64,000 nt of DNA from positions 353,227-417,226 of the forward strand of contig NZ_JAXHMV010000002.1 in the NCBI RefSeq assembly GCF_034521165.1. Direction: 5' to 3'. Origin of the DNA: Thiohalophilus sp. (GTDB lineage Bacteria; Pseudomonadota; Gammaproteobacteria; UBA6429; Thiohalophilaceae). Below, in pieces: positions 25,263-35,900 of the stretch; position 1 is the first letter of the stretch; the number at the start of each line of letters is the position of its first letter. The notes under the pieces are model-generated. The model was given only the letters and a program-made list of their open reading frames with translations. It searched no databases and was not told the DNA's origin. A program made the position numbers and the translations under genes.

Positions 25263-25427
25263 GGGATAATCCGTTGTCCTTCCTGAGTCCTGTAGCGGGC
25301 GATGTTTGTCCCGGACAGGGCAAATTTGTGCGCTTTACATTACACCATTGTCCGCGGGCTGTTAATATCAGAGGCGGATTCACCCCCTGTCCTGAGCCAA
25401 TAAAACAATAATCACGGGAGACACCGC

Positions 25428-26789
25428 ATGGATAACCTGTTGGCCCGATTGACCGAGTGGACCGGCATCGTGTCGGGATATGCCTGGGGCATTCCCTCGA
25501 TCGTCCTGCTGGTGGGCACCGGCCTCTATCTGACGATTCGACTGCGTTTTGTACAAATCCGCGGCTTCAAACACTCTTGGGGCATCATTCGCGGCAAATA
25601 CGACAAACCGGTGGATCCCGGCGAGGTCACCCACTTTCAGGCGCTGTCCACCGCCCTGTCGGCGACCGTCGGGACTGGCAATATCGCCGGGGTGGCCACC
25701 GCCATTGCCTTCGGCGGCCCCGGCGCGGTGTTCTGGATGTGGATCACCGCGCTGGTGGGCATGGCGACCAAATTTGCCTCCTGCTCGCTGGCGCTCAAGT
25801 TTCGCCGTTTTCACCCCGACGGCACGGTCTCCGGCGGGCCAATGTATACCCTGCTGTACGGCCTGAACTTCAAAACCCTGGCGGTCCTGTTTGCTGCCTT
25901 CACCCTGATCGCCTCGTTCGGCATCGGCAACATGGTGCAGGCCAATTCGGTGGTGGACGGGCTGGCCTATGTCTTTCCCGGGATCATCGACTACCGGCTC
26001 GGGATCGGCGTCATCATCGCCATTCTGGTCGGCCTGGTGATCATCGGCGGAATCAAACGCATCGCCCGCGTCACTTCGCGTATCGTGCCGTTTATGGCCG
26101 TTTTCTATTGCGGTGCGGCCTTGCTGGTGCTGTTTTTGCACCTCGATAAAATTCCCGCGGCCTTTGCCACCATCTTCAATCTGGCGTTGAATCCCTGGGC
26201 CGCCGGCGGCGGTGCCATCGGCGCGGCCATTCAGTACGGGGTGGCACGCGGTGTCTTCTCCAACGAGGCGGGGCTGGGCTCCGCCCCCATGGCCCATGCC
26301 GCGGCACGCACCAGTGAGCCGGCCCGCGAGGGACTGGTGGCAATGATGGGGCCGTTTATCGATACCATTGTCATCTGCACCATGACCGCGCTGGTGATCG
26401 TGATCATGGGCGCCTGGGGCGATGCCCGTCCCGACGGGCTGGAAGGCGCCGCCCTGTCGGCCTACGCCTTCGAACAGGGGCTGGGCACGATCGGCAGCTG
26501 GGTGGTCGGCATCGGGCTGGTCTTTTTCGCCTATTCGACCATGATCGCCTGGTCCTATTACGGCGATCGCAGCGCCGAGTTCCTGTTTGGTGAACGGGCG
26601 ATACTGCCCTATCGTATTGTATTTACCGTGCTGGTGGTGGTCGGTGCCTATGTGCCGCTGCAACTGGTCTGGAACTTTGCCGATATCGCCAATATTCTGA
26701 TGGCCGCGCCCAATCTGATCAGTCTGATCCTGCTGGCCGGGCTGGCGAAAAAACTGTCCGACGATTATTTCAGTCGCATGCCGGGCTGA
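25428..26789 (+). CDS. Sodium:alanine symporter family protein
   Basis: A 453-residue AgcS-family transporter that takes up alanine, glycine or related amino acids with Na+. It has about 11 transmembrane helices and the signature TALSATVGTGNIAGVATAIA (Na+/substrate site region), with FGGPGAVFWMWITALVGMAT, SGGPMYTLLYGL and VARGVFSNEAGLGSAPMAHA following as in characterised members. CGGGAGACACCGC precedes the ATG. It is monocistronic by spacing, divergent from ampD. A long open frame on the opposite strand (25380-27470) is a codon-bias shadow. Confidence 0.93.
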   Translation: MDNLLARLTEWTGIVSGYAWGIPSIVLLVGTGLYLTIRLRFVQIRGFKHSWGIIRGKYDKPVDPGEVTHFQALSTALSATVGTGNIAGVATAIAFGGPGAVFWMWITALVGMATKFASCSLALKFRRFHPDGTVSGGPMYTLLYGLNFKTLAVLFAAFTLIASFGIGNMVQANSVVDGLAYVFPGIIDYRLGIGVIIAILVGLVIIGGIKRIARVTSRIVPFMAVFYCGAALLVLFLHLDKIPAAFATIFNLALNPWAAGGGAIGAAIQYGVARGVFSNEAGLGSAPMAHAAARTSEPAREGLVAMMGPFIDTIVICTMTALVIVIMGAWGDARPDGLEGAALSAYAFEQGLGTIGSWVVGIGLVFFAYSTMIAWSYYGDRSAEFLFGERAILPYRIVFTVLVVVGAYVPLQLVWNFADIANILMAAPNLISLILLAGLAKKLSDDYFSRMPG

Positions 26790-26852
26790 ACACGCTAGAA
26801 TGAAAGCATGAACCCGGCCTGCTGTGGCACCTATCGACAAGGAGATCAACCT

Positions 26853-27416
26853 ATGAACAAATTGCAGCTCCTGAAACAGGGATTGCTCCTCAGCCTCGTC
26901 GTGGGGCTGGCGGCCTGCGGCGGCAAGACCCAGGTGGAAAGCGATCTGGGCATACGCGACGCCCCCGACTGGGTCAACGAAGGCACCCAGTATCTGAATG
27001 ATCGTGACGGGCGTCTGTTTCACGGAGTCGGTCACGCCCCGCCGATGGGTGACAACGCCCTGCAACTGTCCACCGCCGACAACCGGGCCCGGGCCGAGGT
27101 GGCGCGGATCCTCAGCTCTTACATGGATGTGGTCAGCCGCGATTACAGCGATCACGCCGCCAGTGCCGGCCGCTCGGTAAACCGGCAAACCGTCTCGCGG
27201 CAAATCGATAACCTGACCAAAGTGAACCTCACCGGCGTAAAAATCATCGGCCGCTGGAAAGATGAAGAAAGCGGCGATGTCTGGTCCATTGCCGAACTGG
27301 ATATGGAACAGATGCAGGACACGCTGGAGAAGGTCAATAACATGAACGCCGATCTGAAACGCTATATCAGCGATCAGGGCGGTAATATTTTCGATAATCT
27401 GGCGCAGGAGAACTGA
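26853..27416 (+). CDS. LPP20-family lipoprotein
   Basis: A 187-residue protein with a lipoprotein signal: LLLSLVVGLAACGG, lipobox LAAC with Cys near residue 23. The mature part has the LPP20 pattern: APDWVNEG near the start, GVGHAP, then ADNRARAEVARILSSYM and a long helical region containing SVNRQTVSRQIDN, with the beta segment VKIIGRWKDEESGDVWSIAE. The start at 26853 has AAGGAG upstream; an ATG at 26808 is in frame but lacks one and gives a non-secretory N-terminus. It is the first gene of a four-gene lipoprotein operon, two bases before lpoB. Outer-membrane placement is expected since the residue after Cys is Gly. Confidence 0.85.
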   Translation: MNKLQLLKQGLLLSLVVGLAACGGKTQVESDLGIRDAPDWVNEGTQYLNDRDGRLFHGVGHAPPMGDNALQLSTADNRARAEVARILSSYMDVVSRDYSDHAASAGRSVNRQTVSRQIDNLTKVNLTGVKIIGRWKDEESGDVWSIAELDMEQMQDTLEKVNNMNADLKRYISDQGGNIFDNLAQEN

Positions 27417-27418
27417 GC

Positions 27419-28033
27419 ATGCCGTATCGCACGATTCGAACCCTTTCACTTTTACTTGCCGGTATGACACTGGTGGCGGGATTGACCGGTTGCGGCACCA
27501 GAGTCGAGCGACTGGAAGCAGACGAGGTGCGCGATCTCAGCGGCGCCTGGAACGACACCGACTCACGTCTGGTCTCCGAAGAAATGATCAGCGACATGTT
27601 GGCGCGCCCCTGGGTGGATGATTTCAAACGCCGCACCGGCAAACAGCCGGTAGTCATCGTCGGCAGCGTGCGTAACCTGAGCCACGAACACATCAACACC
27701 AATACCTTCGTCAATGACATCCAGCGTGAGCTGACCAACTCGGGACGCGTGACGTTCGTCGCCTCGCGCGATGAACGTCAGGATATCCGCGACGAACGCC
27801 TGGATCAGGATATTCACGCCAGCGCCGAAACCCGCAAGGCCATGGGTCAGGAATACGGTGCCGATTACATGCTCAGCGGCCAGATCAATACTATCATCGA
27901 CATGGAAGGCCGCACCCAGGTGCGTTATTACCAGGTGGATCTCACCCTGATCAGTCTGACGGACAACCGCAAGGTCTGGGTCGGTCAAAAGAAGATCAAA
28001 AAAGAGGTCGTCAACAGCAAACTGCGGTTTTAA
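27419..28033 (+). CDS. lpoB: Penicillin-binding protein activator LpoB-like lipoprotein
   Basis: LpoB is an outer-membrane lipoprotein that reaches through peptidoglycan to stimulate PBP1B. The 204-residue protein has the lipobox LTGC (TLVAGLTGCGT), then the LpoB core: DLSGAWNDTDSRLVSEEMIS, PVVIVGSVRNLSHEHINTNT, FVNDIQRELTNSGRVTFVAS and GADYMLSGQINTIIDMEGRT. The linker between Cys and the folded domain is short compared with that of E. coli LpoB. It sits with two LPP20 proteins and a COG3014 protein, a grouping known in other Gammaproteobacteria. Whether it activates a PBP in this host is inferred from family. Confidence 0.85.
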   Translation: MPYRTIRTLSLLLAGMTLVAGLTGCGTRVERLEADEVRDLSGAWNDTDSRLVSEEMISDMLARPWVDDFKRRTGKQPVVIVGSVRNLSHEHINTNTFVNDIQRELTNSGRVTFVASRDERQDIRDERLDQDIHASAETRKAMGQEYGADYMLSGQINTIIDMEGRTQVRYYQVDLTLISLTDNRKVWVGQKKIKKEVVNSKLRF

Positions 28034-28055
28034 ATGACGCGGTCAGGGCTGACCC

Positions 28056-29381
28056 ATGTTTTCGCGCGTGTTACAGCGCCCACTCCAGTACGCCGGCTGT
28101 CTATTGGCCGGCGTTCTGCTTTTGCTGCAGGCCGGCTGCGCCAGTTACAGCCGCCACTTCGAGCAGGAAATCCAGACCCTTGCCAGCCAGGATCCCGCCG
28201 CCGCCCTGGCTGCACTGGATAAGCAACACCATCCCGAACGCAACCGGGTGCTCTATCATCTGAACCGGGCCATGCTGCTGCACATGCTCGGCGACTATGC
28301 CGCCAGCAATGACGAGTTCGAACAGGCCAAGAACGTTATCGAACAATACCAGGCCACCAGCATCAGTGAGGAAAGCGCGGCCTTTTTCATTAACGACGGC
28401 ACCCGAACCTACACCGGCTCATCCCTGGAACAACTGATGCTGCATGTCTACGCGGCCATCAACTATCTGTTACAGAATCAGGTGGACGCGGCGCGGGTGG
28501 AGGCATTGCAGATCGATGTGCGCCTGCGTCAGCTCCAGGAAGCCGATCCCGACTCCATATTGAGCATCGACCCCTTTGTCCGCTATCTCACCGGGCTGAT
28601 TTACGAGCAACTGGGCGAGATCGACAATGCCATGATCGCCTGGCGCAAGGCCTACAACGCTTATCTGGAACATCAGAAAGTCTACGGTATCAACGTCCCC
28701 CGTATACTTAAACAGGATCTGCTACGTGTCAGTCGGCAACTGGGCCTGACCGAAGAATACAATGAGTACCAGGCGCGCTTTGACGTCGAGGATCGGCAAC
28801 GCGACCGCGAACAGAGCGAGTTGATCGTCCTGTTTCACAAGGATCTGGCACCGATCAAACGCTCGCAGCGTATCGCCCAGGTGGACCCCACCACCGGTTA
28901 TCTGGTCCATTTTGCCCTGCCCGTGTATGAACCGCGCCACAGTCATCTGAGTCATGCCCGGGTCGTGGTTGCCGGACAACGGACTCGTACCGAACCGATG
29001 GAAGATATCAGCGCCATTGCCCTGCGAACCCTGCAGGAGAATATGTCCGCGATTACCGCCCGGGCACTGGCGCGGGCGGTGGTCAAATACAAGATGTCGC
29101 GCCAGGCCGGTGAAAACGACGGCCTGGCCGGACTGTTGATGAATATCGCCGGCGTCGTCTCCGAGCAGGCCGATACGCGCAGCTGGCTCACCTTGCCCGG
29201 CGAGATCCAGATGGCACGTGTCACACTCCCGCCAGGAGACTATAATGTGAGCCTGGAGCTGATCGGCATGAGCGGCCAGGTAACGCACAGCCGGCAACTG
29301 GGGCGGGTCAATCTGAGCCCTGGCGGCAAGCAGTATCTCTCCTATTTGTGGTTCCCGGCTTATTCAACAACGAGGCGTTAA
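28056..29381 (+). CDS. COG3014-family tetratricopeptide-like lipoprotein
   Basis: A 441-residue exported lipoprotein with signal LAGVLLLLQAGCASYSRHF (lipobox LQAGC). The N-terminal half is helical and TPR-like, with AAALAALDKQHHPERNRVLY, NRAMLLHMLGDYAASNDEFE and SIDPFVRYLTGLIYEQLGEI; the C-terminal half is beta-rich with LTLPGEIQMARVTLPPGDYN. The biochemical function is unknown. It lies in one operon with the LPP20 and LpoB-like genes, so a role in outer-membrane or peptidoglycan upkeep is a reasonable guess. Confidence 0.8.
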   Translation: MFSRVLQRPLQYAGCLLAGVLLLLQAGCASYSRHFEQEIQTLASQDPAAALAALDKQHHPERNRVLYHLNRAMLLHMLGDYAASNDEFEQAKNVIEQYQATSISEESAAFFINDGTRTYTGSSLEQLMLHVYAAINYLLQNQVDAARVEALQIDVRLRQLQEADPDSILSIDPFVRYLTGLIYEQLGEIDNAMIAWRKAYNAYLEHQKVYGINVPRILKQDLLRVSRQLGLTEEYNEYQARFDVEDRQRDREQSELIVLFHKDLAPIKRSQRIAQVDPTTGYLVHFALPVYEPRHSHLSHARVVVAGQRTRTEPMEDISAIALRTLQENMSAITARALARAVVKYKMSRQAGENDGLAGLLMNIAGVVSEQADTRSWLTLPGEIQMARVTLPPGDYNVSLELIGMSGQVTHSRQLGRVNLSPGGKQYLSYLWFPAYSTTRR

Positions 29382-29382
29382 T

Positions 29383-30414
29383 ATGCATAACCCTGCCCGT
29401 GTGATTTATCCTTTTATCCTCACAATACTGCTCGCTGTGCTCGGCGGGTGTGCCTCGCCGGATGCGGACTCGGGCAAGCCGGCATGGATCAGCGGCAACA
29501 GCCCGGCCTGGCCCGCCGAACAGTATCTGATCGGTCGCGGTGAAGCCGATCACGCCGCCGTCGCCCGGGATCGGGCCCGGGCCGATCTGGCCAAGGTATT
29601 TGAAGTCAGCATCAGCGAACAGAGCCAGGATATTACCGAGTACAGCCGCACCACGGGCAGCGGCAAGCAGACCCGGGCCAGCCTGGAATCCGCCGTCTCA
29701 CGCCAGATCAGCACCCGGACCGATCAGACCCTGTCGCATATCGAAATCGCTGAGATCTGGCAGGATCCCGACACCGGCCATCATTATGCCCTCGCCGTGC
29801 TGGATCGACTCAGGGCGGGGCAACAGTTACGCGAAGAGATCCAGCATCTGGACAGCCTGACGGCCGGCGCCATCGACGCAGCCCGCCAGCAAGACAATAT
29901 TCTGCGCCAACTGGGCGAGGCCAACCGGGCGGTGGAGACCCTGTTGCAACGTCGTGCCCTGCAGCGGCAATTACAGGTCATCGATCCGGCCGGTGTCGGG
30001 GTGCGTAACCGCTATGATCTCGGCCAGCTGCTGCAGGATCGCCACGAACTGGCCCAGCGCATCCGCATCCAGCCCCGTATCCGGCAAGATTCCAGCGGAC
30101 AATTAGCGGTTCTCATTGACGGGGCCCTGGCCGAAGCCGGTTTCAGTCAGGTCAGTGACAATGCCAACTTCCGACTCGATGCCTATCTTGACCTGTCGAC
30201 GTTTCCCGAGCAGAACTGGCACTGGATTCATGGCACCTTGCAGATCGTCTTGACCTCGCTGAGTGATGACACCGTGCAGGGCAGCCATCGCTGGGAAGTC
30301 AAGCAAGCCGCCAGTCGTCCCTTGCTGGCCCGTCAACGGGCACTGGACAACCTCAATGAACGACTCAACCGTGAGTTGCGCAACATTATCATCGGCTTTG
30401 CCGACACCCAATAA
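29383..30414 (+). CDS. LPP20-family lipoprotein, larger paralogue
   Basis: A 343-residue lipoprotein (signal FILTILLAVLGGCASPD, lipobox LGGC) that starts one base after the COG3014 stop. The LPP20 domain covers about residues 28-155: KPAWISG, QYLIGRGEADHAAVARDRAR and ADLAKVFEVSISEQSQDITE. A C-terminal extension (about 190-340) with QLGEANRAVETLLQRRALQR and a beta-rich end is not in the smaller paralogue at 26853-27416. Function unknown; probably outer-membrane. Confidence 0.8.
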   Translation: MHNPARVIYPFILTILLAVLGGCASPDADSGKPAWISGNSPAWPAEQYLIGRGEADHAAVARDRARADLAKVFEVSISEQSQDITEYSRTTGSGKQTRASLESAVSRQISTRTDQTLSHIEIAEIWQDPDTGHHYALAVLDRLRAGQQLREEIQHLDSLTAGAIDAARQQDNILRQLGEANRAVETLLQRRALQRQLQVIDPAGVGVRNRYDLGQLLQDRHELAQRIRIQPRIRQDSSGQLAVLIDGALAEAGFSQVSDNANFRLDAYLDLSTFPEQNWHWIHGTLQIVLTSLSDDTVQGSHRWEVKQAASRPLLARQRALDNLNERLNRELRNIIIGFADTQ

Positions 30415-30423
30415 AGGCCGTTT

Positions 30424-31339
<916 letters not shown>

Positions 31340-31341
<2 letters not shown>

Positions 31342-33151
31342 ATTTCAATCCCGGCGAGCGCAGTTCGTATTGCATGAATTCTTTTTTTACCAGCCAGACT
31401 TCACCCAGCCTGACAGGCAAGCGTATGCCGTCGTTACGGATCAATTTGAGCGGATCACCGCTTTTTATCTCCAGACCCGGACTGACGATGAGTTTCCACT
31501 GATTATCCAGATCCTTGACCAGGATGGCCGCATGACCGGACTTTTCCTGGAGATCCTGCTCGTTCTGGATCACAACCACCTCGGCATGTGTGGAGAGGCG
31601 AACGATAGCCACCTCCACCCGGTGATCATCGGTACGATGCAAACGATTGATATATCCGAGAGTCACCCGGTGCAACTCGGCATCGACCGGACCGAACGCC
31701 ACCAGCTGGCCGATTTTAATCGGTGTACTGAACGCCGTCTCTTCGGTGCCAATCAACAGCCCCCCCGAACTGAAATTAATCATGGCCCACTGGGTAATCA
31801 TGTGTGATTTATCATCTTCGGCCAGCAGCGAAGACTGACGTGCCAGCTTGTCGACGAACTGGCGGGAATCCAGGATTCTCTGCAGATCCCTTGAAGAGAT
31901 ATCGCGCAGCAGGCGCATCACCTCATCACGCCCGAAGTAGACCCGCAGCGCATCATAGGTATGCACCCGATGACGTTTTTGCTGTCGGCTCCGCTGCCGA
32001 AGTCCGATCAGCATCGATTCGAGTACCGGCAGGCGTTCCTCTTCTTTGACTGCCTGCAAGGGTTTGCTGAGTTTTCCGGGATCATAATTACCGAGAAACT
32101 TCATCTTGCCAATGGTCTCGTGTTCCCTGACCAGGGTGTTATATAAACCGGTATAGTCGATCAGAATGCTCGGGCCACCAATATCCTCCCGGCGCTGAAA
32201 CTGCGGAGGACCGTTGCTATGCAGATAAGTCACCAGCGTGCCCGGTTGCAACGGGTCGCGATTGTCGGCCTTGATCTGAAAACTCTCCGAGCCGAGGCTG
32301 GCAAGATAGGCGTCGGGAACATACAACATGCCGGTCGGCCAGCTGTTGGTTTCCAGCAACCCAAACAACTGGATAGACAGATAAATCTCCTGCATGGAAC
32401 CCTTCGGGGCATTGCTGCGCTCAGATTTCTCCTGCCGGCTTCGGACCCCGACCGTACCCAGCAGATCCAGCTGTTCGTTCACGGCGTTGTGCAACAACAT
32501 GGAGAAAAACACCTGATTGACATCCAGCCAGTCGGTTTTACTCATCTTCTGATAACGCAGGGCCTTTAGCCGCTGAATCAACCGCAGCAGCTCGATAATC
32601 CGCAGGCCCCGGGCATACAGTGGCTGTTGGTTACGCGCGAACGTTGACGGGCTGGCACTGTAATCGGCGTGAAACAGCAATTTGTAACTGATCGCCACCT
32701 GGTCAACGGCCCTGATACTGGATTCCAGCGCATTACGCCGTTCGTTACTCTCCGGCAGGCTGCTTTGCTCCGCCTGGAATTTCTCATACCACATGGCCAC
32801 CACCGGATAAACCTGCCCCAGTACCGCCTGGGTCAGCTGCTCGCGTTTTTCCGGTTTCATTTTCAGACGGTTGAGATTGGCCTGGATGCGCACAGCTTCT
32901 TCCAGCAGCCGCACCGGCGCCCGCTGGTAATTGGTCAGCGTCTGCAGATAACGCTCCCTGTCGAGGTCCTTGCGCTCGGCATCCCTGTAAGGCCGGGTAA
33001 GATTACCGAAATAGCCAAACTGGCTGCTGTCGAGGTCAGGCGCCGGTTTGTCGGTTTTGGATTTTGTTGTAAACAGCATCGCGTCGGTTCTGTTATGTCG
33101 ACAGGTGCCGGCCTCCGTGTCCGAGCAGCGGTTATTTTCCACCCTAATCAT
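31340..33151 (-). CDS. Large uncharacterised protein, possible PilZ-like C-terminal domain
   Basis: A 603-residue soluble protein that I cannot assign to a family. Residues about 50-330 are helix-rich and charged (LQTLTNYQRAPVRLLEEAVR, IIELLRLIQRLKALRYQK). A middle part has YDALRVYFGRDEVMRLLRDI, and the last 140 residues are beta-rich with WAMINFSSGGLLIG and GQLVAFGPVDAELHRVTLGY. The N(Y)FSSGG(L)-type motif and following strands recall PilZ c-di-GMP-binding domains, but the RxxxR part is not convincing. I start at ATG 33151 (AGGAAAG upstream); ATG 33079 is possible. The frame stays open to 33403 only because it reads through repeat DNA. Confidence 0.55.
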
Positions 33152-33210
33152 ATAACAATTCTTCTTTCCTGCAATCCCTGACACCATTATATTCTCAGGG
33201 TAAACCCTGA

Positions 33211-33245
33211 GATACTGCTGAGTGCTGAGTGCTGAGTTGGCAGTG
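33211..33245. repeat. Heptamer array at the left edge of a repeat cluster
   Basis: Five 7-mers in register: GATACTG, CTGAGTG twice, CTGAGTT, GGCAGTG. It lies just upstream of the chosen start of the 31340-33151 gene and marks the left edge of the cluster ending at 33912. Confidence 0.75.
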
Positions 33246-33255
33246 AAACGATGAG

Positions 33256-33830
33256 GTAGGAGCGGCTGCGCCGCGATAGACTTCACGGCCGGCACAACCT
33301 GTCGCGCCAGAGGCGTTCTTACAATCAATGGAACCGATTTTTTCTTTCCAATCGTCGGCCCGATATAGCACCCTGCGGGCATAAACTCCGCGGTATCGGG
33401 CACACCCCCGGATTGCCGGACAGCGCATTGCTCTGTCCGGCCTACCTTACCGACCCATCAAGCGCTGTAGGAGCGGCTGCGCCGCGATAGACCTCACCGT
33501 CGGCACAACCTGTCGCGCCAGAGGCGCTCCTACAATCAATGGAATGGATTTTCTTTCCAATCATAGGCCCGATATAGCAAAGCGGTATCGGGCACACCTC
33601 CGGATTGCCGGACACCGCCTGGCTATGTCCGGCCTACCTTACCGACCCATCAAGCGCTGTAGGAGCGGCTGCGCCGCGATAGACCTCACTGTCGGCACAA
33701 CCTGTCGCGCGCCAGAGGCGCTCCTACAATCAATGGAATCGATTTTCTTCGTAGGCCCAATATAGCAACGCGGTATCGGGCACCGCCCCCGAATTGCCGG
33801 ACACCGTGTTGTTCTGTCCGGCCTGCCTTG
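33256..33830. repeat. Three tandem copies of a two-part REP-like unit
   Basis: Units begin at about 33256, 33467 and 33659 (spacing 211 and 192 bp). Each has part A, a palindrome GTAGGAGCGGCTGCGCCGCG...GCGCTCCTAC, then a linker AATCAATGGAA, then part B, GGCCCGATATAGCA...GCGGTATCGGGCAC and TTGCCGGACA...TGTCCGGCCT. Units 2 and 3 are linked by CCTACCTTACCGACCCATCA, which also joins units 1 and 2. No gene is visible in 33152-33917. Confidence 0.85.
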
Positions 33831-33847
33831 TACAGAGAACCTTTCGC

Positions 33848-33912
33848 CACCAAGACACCCGGGAATCATGTTTTTCATAATTACTTCTTCGTGTCTTGGT
33901 GTCTTCGTGGTG
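33848..33912. repeat. CACGAAGA-type inverted repeat
   Basis: CACCAAGACAC (33848-33858) pairs perfectly with GTGTCTTGGTG (33891-33901), followed by TCTTCGTGGTG. The same octamer family is at 37363-37422, 37879-37938 and 41879-41944. It ends six bases before the stop of the ABC-F gene. Confidence 0.75.
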
Positions 33913-33917
33913 AATCT

Positions 33918-35810
33918 TTATAGCGGCTCGAACGCCTCAATTTGTTCGGTGACTTCCAGCCACTCGGCCTCGGTGGCCTGTTGTTGCTGTTGCAGATCGG
34001 CCTGTTTGGCGAGCAGTTCCTGCAGTTCGGCTTTATTTTGCTCTTCATACAGGCTGTTATCAGCCAGCTCGACATGTAATTCTTCCTGACGTTTGGCCAG
34101 GATATCCAGCCGCTGCTCGAGTTTCTTGATTTTGTTACGTAGCGGCTGTATCTGGCGACGTTGTTCCGCGGCCTGCTGGCGTTGTTGTTTTTTGTTAAGC
34201 CCGGGCGCGGTTTTGCCGCGGGAATTCGCCGCGAAGGCTTTTTCCTGTTCCTGTACCCACTGGCGATAATCGTCCAGATCGCCGTCAAAGGATGACACCT
34301 TGCCATCAGCGACCAGCAGCAGGGTATCGGCGACACTGCGCAGCAGATAGCGATCATGCGAGACCACCACCATGGCGCCGTCGAATTCCTGCAACGCCAG
34401 GGTCAGGGCATGACGCATTTCCAGATCCAGGTGGTTGGTGGGCTCGTCGAGTAATAACAAATTGGGTTTTTGATAAACCAGCATGGCCAGCACCAGGCGC
34501 GATTTTTCCCCGCCGGAGAACGGCGCCACCGGCGACAGGGCCATCTCGTTGCCAAAGCCGAAACCGCCCAGATAATTGCGCAGGGCCTGTTCACTCGCCT
34601 TCGGATCGATCCGTTGCAAATGCAGCAAGGGGCTGGCCTGCGGATCCAGTTGCTCCAGCTGATGCTGGGCAAAATAACCCACCTCCAGTCCTTTGGCGGG
34701 TGTCGTGTCACCGCCAAGCGGCTTCAATTCCCCGGCCAGTGACTTGATCAGGGTCGACTTGCCGGCCCCGTTGTAACCCAGCAAGCCGATGCGATCCCCC
34801 GGGGCGATGGTCAGCTTAACCTGGTTCAGTACCGGTTCCTGTGCATAACCGATATCGACTTCATCCAGTTGCAATAACGGGTTGGGTAACTGGTCGGGAT
34901 TGTAGAACCGGAAATGAAAAGGCGAGTCGACGTGCGCCTGGCTGATCACCTCCATGCGCTCCAGCGCCTTGATCCGGCTTTGCGCCTGGCGCGCCTTGTT
35001 GGCCTGCACCCGGAAGCGATCGATAAATTTCTGGATATGGGCGATTTCGCGTTGCTGTTTTTCATACGCCGATTGCTGGTTGGCCAGGTGCTGCGCGCGC
35101 AGGACTTCAAAAGCGGAGTAGTTGCCCGTATACAGCGTCATTCTCTGTTGCTCGATATGCGCGATGTGGGTGGTCACCCGATCCAGAAAATCGCGATCGT
35201 GGGAGATCAGCAACAACGTGCCGGGATAGGCACGCAACCACTCTTCCAGCCAGACCACGGCTTCCAGATCCAGATGGTTGGTCGGCTCATCGAGCAACAA
35301 CAGATCCGAGCGGCACATCAGCGCCTGGGCCAGGTTCAGGCGCATGCGCCAGCCGCCGGAAAATTCGCGCACCGGCACCGATTCCTGTTCGGCGGAAAAA
35401 CCCAGCCCGTGCATTAACTTGCCGGCACGACTGGCGGCGCTGTAGCCGTCGATATGTTCCAGTTCACTGTGCAACCGGGCCAGTTGTTCGCCGCGGTTCT
35501 GCTGTTCGGCGTCGCGGATCTGCTGTTCGATCTCGCGCAGACGGGTATCGCCGTCGATGACATACTCCAGCGCGCTTTTGTCCGTCGCCGGCATCTCCTG
35601 GGCGACATGGGCGATGACCGTGTTCGGCGGCAGGGAGAATTCGCCGGCATCCGGCTGCAACTCGTTTAAAATCAGCGCGAACAGGCTGGACTTGCCGACG
35701 CCGTTGGCGCCGGTAATGCCCACTTTCTGGCCCGCCTGTACGGTGCAGGTGACATCGTGCAACAGCTCGTGCTTGCCGCGGCGCAGGGAAAGATGGGAGA
35801 AGTTCAGCAT
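33918..35810 (-). CDS. ABC-F family ATPase (YheS-like)
   Basis: A 630-residue soluble protein with two ABC ATPase domains and no membrane part. ABC-F proteins bind the ribosomal E site and regulate translation or relieve stalling. Domain 1 has GITGANGVGKSSLFALIL, VREFSGGWRMRLNLAQALMC and LLLLDEPTNHLDLEAVVWLE. The interdomain linker is at about 240-300. Domain 2 has GLLGYNGAGKSTLIKSLAGE, FSGGEKSRLVLAMLV and LLLLDEPTNHLDLEMRHALT. A Gln-rich coiled coil (KKQQRQQAAEQRRQ onward) ends the protein. I start at ATG 35810, directly before LNFSHLSLRRGKHELL, the first strand; longer versions would cross into the neighbour's promoter. YheS is the closest recognised type. Confidence 0.92.
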   Translation of the reverse strand: MLNFSHLSLRRGKHELLHDVTCTVQAGQKVGITGANGVGKSSLFALILNELQPDAGEFSLPPNTVIAHVAQEMPATDKSALEYVIDGDTRLREIEQQIRDAEQQNRGEQLARLHSELEHIDGYSAASRAGKLMHGLGFSAEQESVPVREFSGGWRMRLNLAQALMCRSDLLLLDEPTNHLDLEAVVWLEEWLRAYPGTLLLISHDRDFLDRVTTHIAHIEQQRMTLYTGNYSAFEVLRAQHLANQQSAYEKQQREIAHIQKFIDRFRVQANKARQAQSRIKALERMEVISQAHVDSPFHFRFYNPDQLPNPLLQLDEVDIGYAQEPVLNQVKLTIAPGDRIGLLGYNGAGKSTLIKSLAGELKPLGGDTTPAKGLEVGYFAQHQLEQLDPQASPLLHLQRIDPKASEQALRNYLGGFGFGNEMALSPVAPFSGGEKSRLVLAMLVYQKPNLLLLDEPTNHLDLEMRHALTLALQEFDGAMVVVSHDRYLLRSVADTLLLVADGKVSSFDGDLDDYRQWVQEQEKAFAANSRGKTAPGLNKKQQRQQAAEQRRQIQPLRNKIKKLEQRLDILAKRQEELHVELADNSLYEEQNKAELQELLAKQADLQQQQQATEAEWLEVTEQIEAFEPL

Positions 35811-35900
35811 GGGCGAAGTGTAACAGAGCCGCCCGCCGGATTGTTCCGGGCCTCGCATCCCGTTACTATCGGATGACACCATTATATAAGTGGAAATCCC

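Noticed and set aside
25380..27470. 696-codon open frame on the minus strand across agcS and the LPP20 gene
   Set aside because: It is antisense to two well-supported genes, its translation is low-complexity His/Gly/Asp-rich, and it has no family resemblance; it results from GC-rich codon bias.
33152..33403. N-terminal extension of the 31340-33151 protein
   Set aside because: The extra residues are translated from REP-like repeat DNA; the same peptide (such as CYIGPTI) appears in other frames wherever the repeat occurs.
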